NCBI GenBank assembly: GCA_025353725.1
Contig: JANXOF010000012.1
Span: 248,001-312,000, forward strand
DNA from: Polyangiaceae bacterium
GTDB taxonomy: Bacteria > Myxococcota_A > Polyangia > Polyangiales > Polyangiaceae
Reading direction: 5' to 3'
Length of the DNA stretch: 64,000 bases
Shown one piece after another: positions 18,584-26,492 of this stretch; the first letter of the stretch is position 1, and each line of letters begins with the position of its first letter. Below the pieces are notes generated by a model. The model saw nothing but the letters and a program-made list of their open reading frames with translations, was not told the DNA's origin and searched no databases. The translations under genes were made by a program, and so were the position numbers.

Positions 18584-18622
18584 CACGCGGCCGCGGAGGT
18601 TTTTACCTCACGCGGCCGCGTG
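18584..18622 (-). terminator. Long GC-rich hairpin, probable terminator
   Basis: CACGCGGCCGCGGAGGT (18584-18600) pairs with ACCTC, one bulged A, and CGCGGCCGCGTG (18605-18622) around a TTTT loop. It lies 38 bases past the stop of the leftward repeat lipoprotein gene. There is no long T run, so the call rests on stem length and position. Confidence 0.6.
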
Positions 18623-18660
18623 TCTCAGATGGCTAAACGTACCGCTCGACTAGGCGAGTG

Positions 18661-21363
18661 TTACTTGCACGCGACGTTGTACGTCGTGCAACCACCGCGC
18701 CCGCCGCCTGCTACGGTTGCACCATTGCAGCCCCAGGTCGTGCCTGACGCGTTGGTTAGGCCGGCGTTGTATCCAGAATTGGTCGGGTCGACATAACCGA
18801 ATTGCGTGCCCACCGTAGTTGGAAACGCCAGCGTGTTGCCATGCCATTGACCGATGCCGCAGCAACCGCTCCACGAAGCGTTTGAAGCAGCGACAAGGCA
18901 CTGTCCCGCTGCAGCGAACGCCGGAGTAGAGTTCGTGAAGTACGAGACTGACCAATTACACGACGAGGTTGCGCCGAGTGAGACGACGCCAGATGTGCCG
19001 TCGGACGCGTGGCTGACGAGCTTTTTGCCGATGGCGGTGCACGAGGCCTCCGCCTTGGCTTGGTTGCAGTTGCCGATGGTTCCGTCACCACAGGGCACGT
19101 ACTTTACCGCGCTTAGCAAGCCTGCCACGTCGCGAACCGTGCCGTCGCCGACAACGCATGCGATCGACACGTTTGAGACCGCAGCCGAGCCAATGGTGCC
19201 GGTTCCGTTGGTGATGGAGCAGAATTTGCCGACAGGCGCACTGCTGACGGTCACCGCGTAAGTCGCGCCGCTGGCGATGTTGGTCGTGAAGGTGAAGGTA
19301 CCATCAACCGCTTGGGTGAGGTTGTTTCCGCCGTTGTTCTGGAGCGTGATGCTTCCGCCCGTGACGCCAGTGACGGTTCCGCCAACGGAGTAGGTGTTCG
19401 TGGTGCACGCGACGCCGACGCTGGATACGTTGCTTGAGCTGACGGTGCCCGACGGTGTGGTGAGCACACAGGTCTGGCTCGGGTTGGTGGGTTGAGTCTT
19501 GATGGCGACCGAGTAAGCGGCGCCGCTGGCAATCGGAGTTCCAAAAGCGTAAGCGCCGTTGCCATTGAGGGTGACGTCTTCGGTATTGTTGTTGCGAAGA
19601 ACAAGACCGGTGCCTGCAAGGCCGCTGGCGCTTCCGCCAATGGTGTACTTGTTGGTCGAGCAATTCAGGGCGACGGTCACGATGTTACCATTCGTGACGG
19701 TGCCGGAGGGCGCGCTGAGCGTGCACGTCTGGCTCGGGTTGCTGGGCTGGCTCTTGACCGAGACGCTGTAGGGCTGCCCGCTAGCGATGGTTGTAGTGAA
19801 GGTAAACGTTCCGTTGGCGGCGATGGCCAGGTCGTTTCCGAGGTTGTTTTGAACGACAAGGCCCGCACCCGAAAGGCCCGCGGCGGTGCCGCTCACGGTG
19901 TACTTGTTTGTCACGCAGGTGATGGCGACGTTGGCGACGTCGGCTCCGCCGACGGTCCCGTTCGGGTTGGCGACGGTGCAGCTCTGACTGACATTGCTGG
20001 GCTGCGTTTTGACGGTGACGGCGTAGGTTTGGCCGCTGAGAATGGAGGTCGAAAACTTGAACGTTCCGTCGGCGTTGACGGGGAGGTCGTCGCCGGCCTT
20101 GTTTTGGAGAATGAGCCCAGCGCCGGCGAGGCCGGTGACGGTACCGCCTATTTTATAGGGGTTCGTGACGCAGGTGAGGGCGACGTTGCTCACGTTCGCC
20201 GCGGTGATAGTGCCGGACGATGCGCTGAGCGAGCAGGTCTGGCTCGGGTTGGTGGGCTGCGTCTTGATAGAGACGGAGTACGCGGCGCCGCTGCTGATGG
20301 CGGTGGAGAAAGCGAAGGTACCGTTGGCGTTGACGCTAAGGTCGTTGCCAAGGTTATTTTGAAGCACCAGGCCCGTGCCCGCGACGCCGGATGCGGTCCC
20401 GCTGACGAGGTACTTGTTGGTGGTGCAGTTGACGGCGACGCTGGTGATATTTCCCCCGCCGACCGTGCCCGAGCCGACCACGGTGCAGGTCTGCGACGGG
20501 TTGCTGGGTTGCGTATCCACGGTGACCGCGTAGGCGGCACCACTGGCAATCTTCGTGGGGAACTTAAAGGTCCCATTGGCGGCGACCGGGAGTGTTTCGT
20601 CGTTGTTAATCTTGAGCTTTAGGCCTGCCCCCACGAGTCCGGCGACGGTGCCGCCGACGTCGTACGTATTGGTGACACACGCAATGGCTACGTCCGTAAT
20701 GGGCGCGCCGGCGATGGTGCCTGAGCCGCCGCCGGTGACAGTGCACGTTTGGCTGGGAGTGCCCGGTTGCGCTTTGACGGTGACGGCGTACGCCGTGCCC
20801 GAAGTGACGCCTTCGGCGAAGGCGAAGTTACCGCTGTTGTTGACGATAAGGTCGTTGCCCAGGTTGTTTTGAAGAGTGAGACCCGCGCCAAGGAGTCCGG
20901 TGACGGTGCCTCCGACGGGGAGTTTGTTCGAGTCGCACGTAACGGCGATGCTCGTGACGTTACCGGCTGCGACGATGCCGGTACCGGCCGCCACGGAGCA
21001 GGTCTGATAAGGGGCCGTGGGCTGCGTCTTGACGGTCACGTCGTACGCGGTTCCGGGCGCTACCTTGGTGGGGAACGTGAACGAACCGTCCGCGGCCACG
21101 GGAATGTCATCTCCGCCGCTGTTTTGAAGGACGAGGCCTGTTCCGCTCAACCCGCTCACCGAACCGCCGACGCTAAAGGTCGGAATCACCACCGCCGCGT
21201 CGACGGACGCGTCGGCTCCAAAGGGCTTCGGATCTACGGGGACGCTGCCAGACGTTCCGCCGCTGCTGCTTGTTGTTCCCCCTCCGCCTGTATCGCTACT
21301 TCCGCACGCGACAGCCACCGCGGCCGCCGCGAGCAATGCCGAACCGAGTCTCAAACATTTCAT
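18661..21363 (-). CDS. 900-residue lipoprotein with eight tandem Ig-like repeats
   Basis: A lipoprotein signal (AVAVACGSS, C20) and a Gly/Ser/Thr linker lead into eight repeats of about 85 residues (residues about 63-743). Each begins (V)GGTVxGLxGxGL, passes through LQNNxGxDL, GTFxFxTxIxSGxxYxVxVxTQP, and has two cysteines (QTCTV and VAxxC) that could form a disulphide. The repeats look like all-beta Ig-like or carboxypeptidase-regulatory-like modules. Residues about 745-900 are a different, Cys- and Trp-rich domain (CNWSVSYF, WSGCCGIGQW, GCNGATVAGGG). It is probably a stalked surface adhesin or receptor; no named family is certain. The gene stands alone, with a hairpin after it and direct repeats on both sides. 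Confidence 0.85.
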   Translation of the reverse strand: MKCLRLGSALLAAAAVAVACGSSDTGGGGTTSSSGGTSGSVPVDPKPFGADASVDAAVVIPTFSVGGSVSGLSGTGLVLQNSGGDDIPVAADGSFTFPTKVAPGTAYDVTVKTQPTAPYQTCSVAAGTGIVAAGNVTSIAVTCDSNKLPVGGTVTGLLGAGLTLQNNLGNDLIVNNSGNFAFAEGVTSGTAYAVTVKAQPGTPSQTCTVTGGGSGTIAGAPITDVAIACVTNTYDVGGTVAGLVGAGLKLKINNDETLPVAANGTFKFPTKIASGAAYAVTVDTQPSNPSQTCTVVGSGTVGGGNITSVAVNCTTNKYLVSGTASGVAGTGLVLQNNLGNDLSVNANGTFAFSTAISSGAAYSVSIKTQPTNPSQTCSLSASSGTITAANVSNVALTCVTNPYKIGGTVTGLAGAGLILQNKAGDDLPVNADGTFKFSTSILSGQTYAVTVKTQPSNVSQSCTVANPNGTVGGADVANVAITCVTNKYTVSGTAAGLSGAGLVVQNNLGNDLAIAANGTFTFTTTIASGQPYSVSVKSQPSNPSQTCTLSAPSGTVTNGNIVTVALNCSTNKYTIGGSASGLAGTGLVLRNNNTEDVTLNGNGAYAFGTPIASGAAYSVAIKTQPTNPSQTCVLTTPSGTVSSSNVSSVGVACTTNTYSVGGTVTGVTGGSITLQNNGGNNLTQAVDGTFTFTTNIASGATYAVTVSSAPVGKFCSITNGTGTIGSAAVSNVSIACVVGDGTVRDVAGLLSAVKYVPCGDGTIGNCNQAKAEASCTAIGKKLVSHASDGTSGVVSLGATSSCNWSVSYFTNSTPAFAAAGQCLVAASNASWSGCCGIGQWHGNTLAFPTTVGTQFGYVDPTNSGYNAGLTNASGTTWGCNGATVAGGGRGGCTTYNVACK
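19134..21177 (-). repeat. Eight in-frame tandem repeats of about 255 bases
   Basis: The DNA encoding the eight 85-residue modules is itself repetitive. Recurrent plus-strand words include TGGCTCGGGTTG, GGTTGTTTTG and TACTTGTTNGT at regular spacing. Units differ enough that no two are identical, which suggests old duplication with divergence. Confidence 0.8.
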
Positions 21364-21394
21364 ACGACGGAGGCTACGAGAGCGCCTAAGGCGT

Positions 21395-21499
21395 AGTACA
21401 GCCCGTCCGTAACATTCCCCTCAAATCGGTACTACCTTGTAGCGAGCGCGCATCACTCGCTTACATTCGACTCCAACTCTGAAACGAAAAAACCCGCCA
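21395..21499. repeat. Direct repeat, copy 2, upstream of the repeat lipoprotein
   Basis: Second copy of the sequence at 18385-18486, starting 32 bases upstream of the lipoprotein start codon, so it probably includes that gene's promoter or 5' leader. The fully conserved 22-base core lies nearest the gene. Confidence 0.85.
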
Positions 21500-21578
21500 A
21501 TTCTCCAATGCGCACGCGCGTTCGCGGCGACCAGAAATTCGGCGGGGTCTTCTCAGACCTCACGTATGTAAGTCGCGT

Positions 21579-22244
21579 TCAGCGGCCGGGTGGCTTGAGC
21601 GGCAATACCGACGACGACATGGGAGGCGGCGGAATCTTTCCGCTCGCGCGCGCATCGGGACTCAAGCCGTCGCCGGCCTCAATCGACATGAGCGCCATGA
21701 AGATGCGATCCATGCCCAGTTCGAGCGCGCCGTCTTTGAGAAACAAGCCCGTGATCCGCACGAGGCGAAGAGCCGTGGTCTTGCCGAGTTCAGCGGTCTC
21801 GCGCTCTAGGAAAGCCTCGAACGTCCCGAACCCTTTCGCCTGATAAAGATGACGAGCCTGGATGTCCCGCAGGACTAGGCCGATGTCATAAAAGCCCTTC
21901 GCGAGGTTCTTACGGAAGCCTTTAATCTGCTGGAGGCAGTTATGAAGCTCGCCAATCTTAGCTTTGATGTCCTCGGCCATCACGGGCGTACGGATCGTCG
22001 CCCGTGCGCTGCCTGGCAAAGGCGGCTCGGCCGCGCGTGCGCGAGCCTCTGCCGCGTGTTTTGCGGCGTGTCGTGCGGCCCACGGAGCCGCGCCTCGTAG
22101 ACCGAGCTTTCGCTTCGGTGCCTCCGCGGCAACCTTCTCCGCCTTCGCGGCCGCCGCTTTGGCGCCGCCCTTACCTGGGACCTTGGGTTCTGCCGACTTC
22201 GCCTTCGCGGGCTTCTTGGTCGCTGCCATTTCCGTAACGCTCAT
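21579..22244 (-). CDS. Lys/Ala-rich tail fused to a helical domain, unknown function
   Basis: A 221-residue cytoplasmic protein. The first 85 residues are Lys/Ala/Pro-rich and basic (KKPAKAKSAEPKVPGKGG), like histone H1-type tails that bind nucleic acid. Residues about 88-165 form a helical domain: IKAKIGELHNCLQQIKGF, then DIGLVLRDIQARHLYQAKGF, TFEAFLERE and TTALRLVRIT. This is reminiscent of DUF3102-like or ParB-adjacent domains with a GxxTFExY pattern, but I cannot name the family firmly. The C-terminus is Pro/Ser-rich. MAATKK at 22229 is an alternative start. DNA binding is an inference. Confidence 0.7.
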   Translation of the reverse strand: MSVTEMAATKKPAKAKSAEPKVPGKGGAKAAAAKAEKVAAEAPKRKLGLRGAAPWAARHAAKHAAEARARAAEPPLPGSARATIRTPVMAEDIKAKIGELHNCLQQIKGFRKNLAKGFYDIGLVLRDIQARHLYQAKGFGTFEAFLERETAELGKTTALRLVRITGLFLKDGALELGMDRIFMALMSIEAGDGLSPDARASGKIPPPPMSSSVLPLKPPGR

Positions 22245-22442
22245 GAGGTAGTCCGGGGCCGGCCCGAGAACACATCAGCTACCGCAGCTGGGGCTCGCTC
22301 CGGACATTTACTGACCCTCTGCGAGTACCATCGTGCGTATCACCAGGTCTACAAATCAATGATCGGCGCCCTTCAGAAATCCGAACAACGGCTGCTGCAC
22401 GGGCTCCGCGATGGCGCTCGCACCTGTATAGTCGGCCCGCCC

Positions 22443-23399
22443 ATGGCCACGCTCACCGTGCCCTCCGACGCCGAACTCGAGGCTTTTATCGCGTCTTACG
22501 GTCTCGCCCCAAAGGGCTTTGCGAACGGTATTCCCTCGGGAACGGTCAACTCGAGTTATCGAATCGACCGAGAGGTAGGTTGTTACTTCTTACGCATCTA
22601 CGAGCAGCAAGGGCAGCTCGGCGCCGAGGCCGAAGGGCGTTTGCTGCTGCACCTCGCCGCATCCGGTGTGCCTACACCTGCGCCAATGACGCGTCGCGAC
22701 GGAGGCGTCATTGGCACTCTGGCGGGTAAGCCCGCCGCGATGTTTCCGTGGGTCGACGGCGCGATGCTTTGCCTCGCGTCCGTGACGCCTGGCGTCGCGC
22801 ACGTCCTCGGAGGGGCGTTAGCCCGTATGCATCTCGCGGGTCCCGCGCCCGCGCCGTTGCCGCCTCTCGGTGCCGGCCGCTTTGGCGCCGATGACCTCGT
22901 CGCGCGCTGCGATCGCGTCGCAAAGTCGACCGACGCGGAGGCTCGCTTGCAGTCCGAGCCACTCCGCGACGCGATCATCCGCATCGATCGGCGAAGGCGT
23001 ACCGACTTGCCGAAAGGCCTGGTGCACGGCGATCTCTTCCGGGACAACGTCTTGTGGCACGAGGGCAAGCTCAAAGCGCTCCTCGACTTCGAGAGTGCCC
23101 ACGCGGGTCCGTTGGCGTACGACCTGGCCGTGGTGATCCTTTCGTGGGCCTACCGCGACACGTTCGATGTCGGCGTCGCCCGCGCGCTCGTCGCAGGCTA
23201 CCGCGGCATTCGCGAACTCCTCCCCGTTGAGCTCGAGGGCTTCTACGCCGAGCTTGTTTTTGCGGCGCTTCGGTTCACGGTGACGCGCATCACGGACGAC
23301 GCGATTCGCGTGGGCAAGCGCTGGCAACGGTTCGTGGCGCGTCGTGAGGCCCTCGAGCAACTCGGCCCCGCAGGCGTTCGCGAAGCGTTCGGGCTGTGA
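22443..23399 (+). CDS. thrB: Homoserine kinase, APH-fold type
   Basis: Phosphorylates L-homoserine in threonine synthesis. This is the ThrB variant with an aminoglycoside-phosphotransferase fold, not the GHMP type: the N-terminal SGTVNSSYRI loop, FLRIYEQ, then the catalytic VHGDLFRDNVLW (about residues 191-202) and metal-binding LLDFESA. Length (318) fits the family. ATG 22443 (MATLTVPS) gives the usual N-terminus; an in-frame ATG at 22359 would add an uncharacteristic tail. No other thr genes lie nearby. It overlaps the following gene (GTGA) and starts a three-gene set. Confidence 0.93.
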   Translation: MATLTVPSDAELEAFIASYGLAPKGFANGIPSGTVNSSYRIDREVGCYFLRIYEQQGQLGAEAEGRLLLHLAASGVPTPAPMTRRDGGVIGTLAGKPAAMFPWVDGAMLCLASVTPGVAHVLGGALARMHLAGPAPAPLPPLGAGRFGADDLVARCDRVAKSTDAEARLQSEPLRDAIIRIDRRRRTDLPKGLVHGDLFRDNVLWHEGKLKALLDFESAHAGPLAYDLAVVILSWAYRDTFDVGVARALVAGYRGIRELLPVELEGFYAELVFAALRFTVTRITDDAIRVGKRWQRFVARREALEQLGPAGVREAFGL

Positions 23400-24082
23400 C
23401 TCCGATGCGGCGTCGTTCGAGGCAGGCGTCGTGCGCTCGCTACGTGGCGCTCACATCCATGGCTTCGTGCGCCTTGGCGGATGCGGCACACGCGACTCCG
23501 TCGGTACCGCCCGCCACGGCCGGGGCAGTAGGCCAAGGAGAGCCGACTCACGCGCGAGTGCTTGTGCCGCCCGACGCGCGTTTTTCATTCAGCGAACCTC
23601 ACGTCTATCCGTCGTTCGCGTGGGCCGCGTTGCAGCTGTTGCCGAGCCCCGAGGTCGTCGTGGGTCGCAGGGAGAGCGGGGGAGGAACCGACGCGACGTT
23701 CGGCCTTCGCTGGCAGTTGACTCCAATGGTGTGGTCCTGGGGAACCCACAGGCGCATCTCTCCGTGGAGGTGGTTTGTCGTGGATCCTCTGGCGCGCCAT
23801 AGCGGTTCGCTCGAGCTCGAAGGCACGTTCGAGCTGCTTTTCGGTCAAATTGACCGATGGATTGTGAGGCCGGGCGTGCGCGCCTACCTTCCTGTCGCGC
23901 AGCGCGGAGAATACCTCTCGGTCTCGTTCGGTACATCTGCGTATACGTACGATGATAAGCTTCGGGTCGCGTATGACATCGGTGCTTATGTCCTGTACGG
24001 CTTACTCGGCGTGCAAATCACGGTGGCTCCGGAGCACGGCCCAATGTCAACGATAGGCACTATCCGGATTCGGTATTTTTAA
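23396..24082 (+). CDS. Exported beta-rich protein, unknown function
   Basis: A 228-residue protein starting at GTG 23396 (overlapping the thrB stop) or ATG 23405. An N-terminal basic then Ala-rich stretch ending AHATP looks like a signal peptide. The rest alternates hydrophobic and polar residues (SLELEGTFELLFGQIDRWIV, YLSVSFGTSAYTYDDKLRVAY) and ends in aromatic RIRYF, the usual sign of an outer-membrane beta-barrel strand. It could be a small barrel protein of about eight strands. No named family is recognised. The next gene's ATG overlaps its stop by one base. Confidence 0.68.
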   Translation: MTPMRRRSRQASCARYVALTSMASCALADAAHATPSVPPATAGAVGQGEPTHARVLVPPDARFSFSEPHVYPSFAWAALQLLPSPEVVVGRRESGGGTDATFGLRWQLTPMVWSWGTHRRISPWRWFVVDPLARHSGSLELEGTFELLFGQIDRWIVRPGVRAYLPVAQRGEYLSVSFGTSAYTYDDKLRVAYDIGAYVLYGLLGVQITVAPEHGPMSTIGTIRIRYF

Positions 24083-25053
24083 TGCTTCGCGTCGCGTGCT
24101 TGTCTCGATTCCGAGTCTCGCTTGTTTCCGTACTTGTGTGTGCGGCGGCGGTCATGAGCGCGACGATGCTCAGCGGATGCGGTCTCACGCGGGCCGCCGG
24201 AAATTCCGTGGCCGCGCTGTTCGCGACGCCGCGCAAGGTCGTGAAGCTCTCGCATCCCATCGACAAGAACGCGCGTCTCGCCGTGTTGTGGGTAGGCCAC
24301 GCGACGGCGCTCGTGCAGATCGACGACAAGGTCATTCTCACGGATCCCGTGTTCACGTCGACCGTGGGTCAACTCTCGAAGCGCCTCGTCGAGCCCGGAC
24401 TCGACCCCGAAAACCTCTCCCCGGTCGATGCCGTGCTCATCTCGCACATGCACTTGGACCACCTCTCGCTCGGGAGCCTTAGCGCTATCGAATCGAAAGT
24501 AAGGATGCTGCTGATGCCTCCGAAAGGCGTCACATACCTCACGGACTTCGCGTTCCCGGTGCTCGAATTGCGCGCGTGGCAGGCGTGGGAAAAAGACGGC
24601 CTTCGCGTTACGGCGGCGCCCGTGGACCACGAGGGCTTCCGCTACGGTATCGACGCGGCTTGGATGCAAGGCGCCTTCACGGGGTACGTCATCGAGTACC
24701 ACGGCCTGAAGGTTTACTTTGGTGGTGACACGGCGTACGACCCGAAGCTCTTCGTAAGCGTGGCCGACCGCTTTCCGGCCATCGATCTCGCGCTCCTTCC
24801 GATAGGTCCCATCGAGCCACGCGCGTTCATGCGGCGAACCCATATGGACCCGGGCGAGGCGCTTCAGGCGTTCTTCGATCTTGGTGCAAAGCGCATGGTT
24901 CCGATTCACTACGGCACGTTCATCAACGGGACAGAGGACCCGAACGATGCGCTCCGAGAGCTCGCGTTGGCCAAGACTAGGTGGTCGCTTGGCGCGCGCG
25001 AGGTCGTTCCCGTGGCCGTCGGCGAGCGCCGCGTATTCCTGAAAAAGCCATAA
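24082..25053 (+). CDS. Metallo-beta-lactamase-fold lipoprotein (NAPE-PLD/UlaG-like)
   Basis: A metal-dependent hydrolase anchored as a lipoprotein (lipobox ATMLSGC, C33). It has the metal motif HMHLDH (122-127), an upstream VLWVGHATALVQI strand typical of the UlaG/NAPE-PLD branch, FGGDTAYDP, and late MDPGEALQAFFDLGA with PIHYGTF. Relatives act on phospholipid head groups or phosphodiesters; the substrate here is not determined. All metal-binding positions that I can check are present. It follows thrB and the barrel-like gene with overlapping ends, so the three are probably cotranscribed. Confidence 0.88.
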   Translation: MLRVACLSRFRVSLVSVLVCAAAVMSATMLSGCGLTRAAGNSVAALFATPRKVVKLSHPIDKNARLAVLWVGHATALVQIDDKVILTDPVFTSTVGQLSKRLVEPGLDPENLSPVDAVLISHMHLDHLSLGSLSAIESKVRMLLMPPKGVTYLTDFAFPVLELRAWQAWEKDGLRVTAAPVDHEGFRYGIDAAWMQGAFTGYVIEYHGLKVYFGGDTAYDPKLFVSVADRFPAIDLALLPIGPIEPRAFMRRTHMDPGEALQAFFDLGAKRMVPIHYGTFINGTEDPNDALRELALAKTRWSLGAREVVPVAVGERRVFLKKP

Positions 25054-25178
25054 GTTCCAACGCGGGTGGAACGACGCGTTGTTTGGATTCCAAGGAGTGA
25101 CGCTCGAGCCCGATTTTTTGTTGCGGGTTTGCGCTTAAGCGTACCGTTGCGGCCCTAACCCACACCGTTGAGGTTTTC

Positions 25179-26438
25179 ATGACGCGTCGTCCTCTCGCTT
25201 CACCGCTGCGTACGTCCCTTGTGGCCTTAACCTGCGCAGGCATTCTGCTGGCTTGCGGGTCCTCCTCGAAACGAAGCGCTTCGTTCGACGACGAGAACGG
25301 CGGCGCCGTGCTCGGCAACACCCCAGGTGGCAGCGGCGATCCGAACTTCGGCGGCGCTCAGGGCGCCCCAGGCGATGGTTCGAACCAGGGCGCCTCGTGC
25401 GCGTCGCAGTCGACCAAAGCCGAACTCAAGCAGCTCGACATCTACATCATGCTCGACCAGTCGAGCTCGATGTCCGAGCGCGCCGGACCGACTAACAAGT
25501 GGGACGCCGTGACGAGCGCGCTCGCGGCTTTTGTCAAACAGCCGTCACTCGTCGGGGTCGGCGTCGGTATCCAATTTTTTGGACTTCCGCCAGGAGGCGA
25601 CGCCATCGTGTGCCCTGGTACGTGCAAAGTAGATGCAGACTGCGGCGTGAACAACAGGTGTATTCCTGCAAACTGGTTCCACGACGCGTACTGCACGAAG
25701 CCAGTCGACGGAAACGTGTCGTGCGCGGCCGTCGACTACGCATCGCCCGAAGTTCCTATCGCTGCGCTACCTGGCGTAGCTGCGGAGATCATACGAACCA
25801 TCGGAAGGCACTGCCCGAGCACGTCGACCCCGACGTTGCCCGCGCTGGAGGGTGCGGTGCAACACGGCAAAGCGTGGGCAGCGGCGCACCCCGACCGCGT
25901 TACTATTGTTTTGCTCGCCACGGATGGTGTGCCGGACAGTAGGTGCAATAACGATCTGGGGACCATCAACGCTGTTGCTACGGCTGGTGTGTCCGGTACA
26001 CCCAAAGTGCTGACATTCGTGATTGGCGTCGGCGACGAGCTTCAGGCGCTCAATGGCATCGCAAAAGCGGGCGGAACGAGCAATGCTTACCTCGTCGACG
26101 TAAAAGCGAATACGCAGCAGCAGTTTCTCGACGCGCTCAACAAGGTGCGCGGCGCGGCGCTCGGCTGCCAATACAAGATACCCGCCGCAAAAGCGGGCGG
26201 CGGCGAACTCGACTTCGGCAAAGTAAACGTCGAATATACGCCCGGCGTCGGCGCGAAAGTCACTCTCCCGAAAGTCCTCGATAAATCGAAGTGCCCGGCG
26301 ACCGGAGACGCTTGGTATTACAACAACAACAGCGCCCCGACCGAGATCGAACTCTGCGACGCCTCGTGCAAAGCGATCTCACTCGACCTGAAAGGCGAAG
26401 TCAGCGTCGCCGTCGGCTGCGCCACGGTCGTCCGCTGA
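25179..26438 (+). CDS. VWA-domain lipoprotein
   Basis: A 419-residue lipoprotein (GILLACGSS, C26) with a Gly/Asn-rich linker. The VWA domain begins at LDIYIMLDQSSSMSE with an intact MIDAS DxSxS (D93, S95, S97), continues through ALAAFVKQPSLVGVGVGIQFF and has the ATDGVPD loop. A Cys-rich insert follows the second strand (CPGTCKVDADCGVNNRCIP). Such proteins are numerous in myxobacteria and probably bind protein ligands at the cell surface. It stands alone and ends at a strong hairpin shared with the convergent GTPase gene. Confidence 0.88.
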   Translation: MTRRPLASPLRTSLVALTCAGILLACGSSSKRSASFDDENGGAVLGNTPGGSGDPNFGGAQGAPGDGSNQGASCASQSTKAELKQLDIYIMLDQSSSMSERAGPTNKWDAVTSALAAFVKQPSLVGVGVGIQFFGLPPGGDAIVCPGTCKVDADCGVNNRCIPANWFHDAYCTKPVDGNVSCAAVDYASPEVPIAALPGVAAEIIRTIGRHCPSTSTPTLPALEGAVQHGKAWAAAHPDRVTIVLLATDGVPDSRCNNDLGTINAVATAGVSGTPKVLTFVIGVGDELQALNGIAKAGGTSNAYLVDVKANTQQQFLDALNKVRGAALGCQYKIPAAKAGGGELDFGKVNVEYTPGVGAKVTLPKVLDKSKCPATGDAWYYNNNSAPTEIELCDASCKAISLDLKGEVSVAVGCATVVR

Positions 26439-26448
26439 GATACGCCTC

Positions 26449-26480
26449 GCTGACGCCTTGGTTTTCGCCAAGGCGTTAGC
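26449..26480. terminator. Hairpin between convergent genes
   Basis: GCTGACGCCTTGG (26449-26461) pairs with CCAAGGCGTTAGC (26468-26480), 13 pairs with one G-T wobble, around a six-base TTTTCG loop. It is placed between the VWA gene and the leftward dynamin-like gene and could serve both directions. Confidence 0.75.
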
Positions 26481-26492
26481 GGTTTCAAGTGC

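Noticed and set aside
19492-20622. Plus-strand open frame of 376 codons across the lipoprotein repeats
   Set aside because: It is the reverse strand of a repetitive coding region; its apparent repeats only reflect the real gene.
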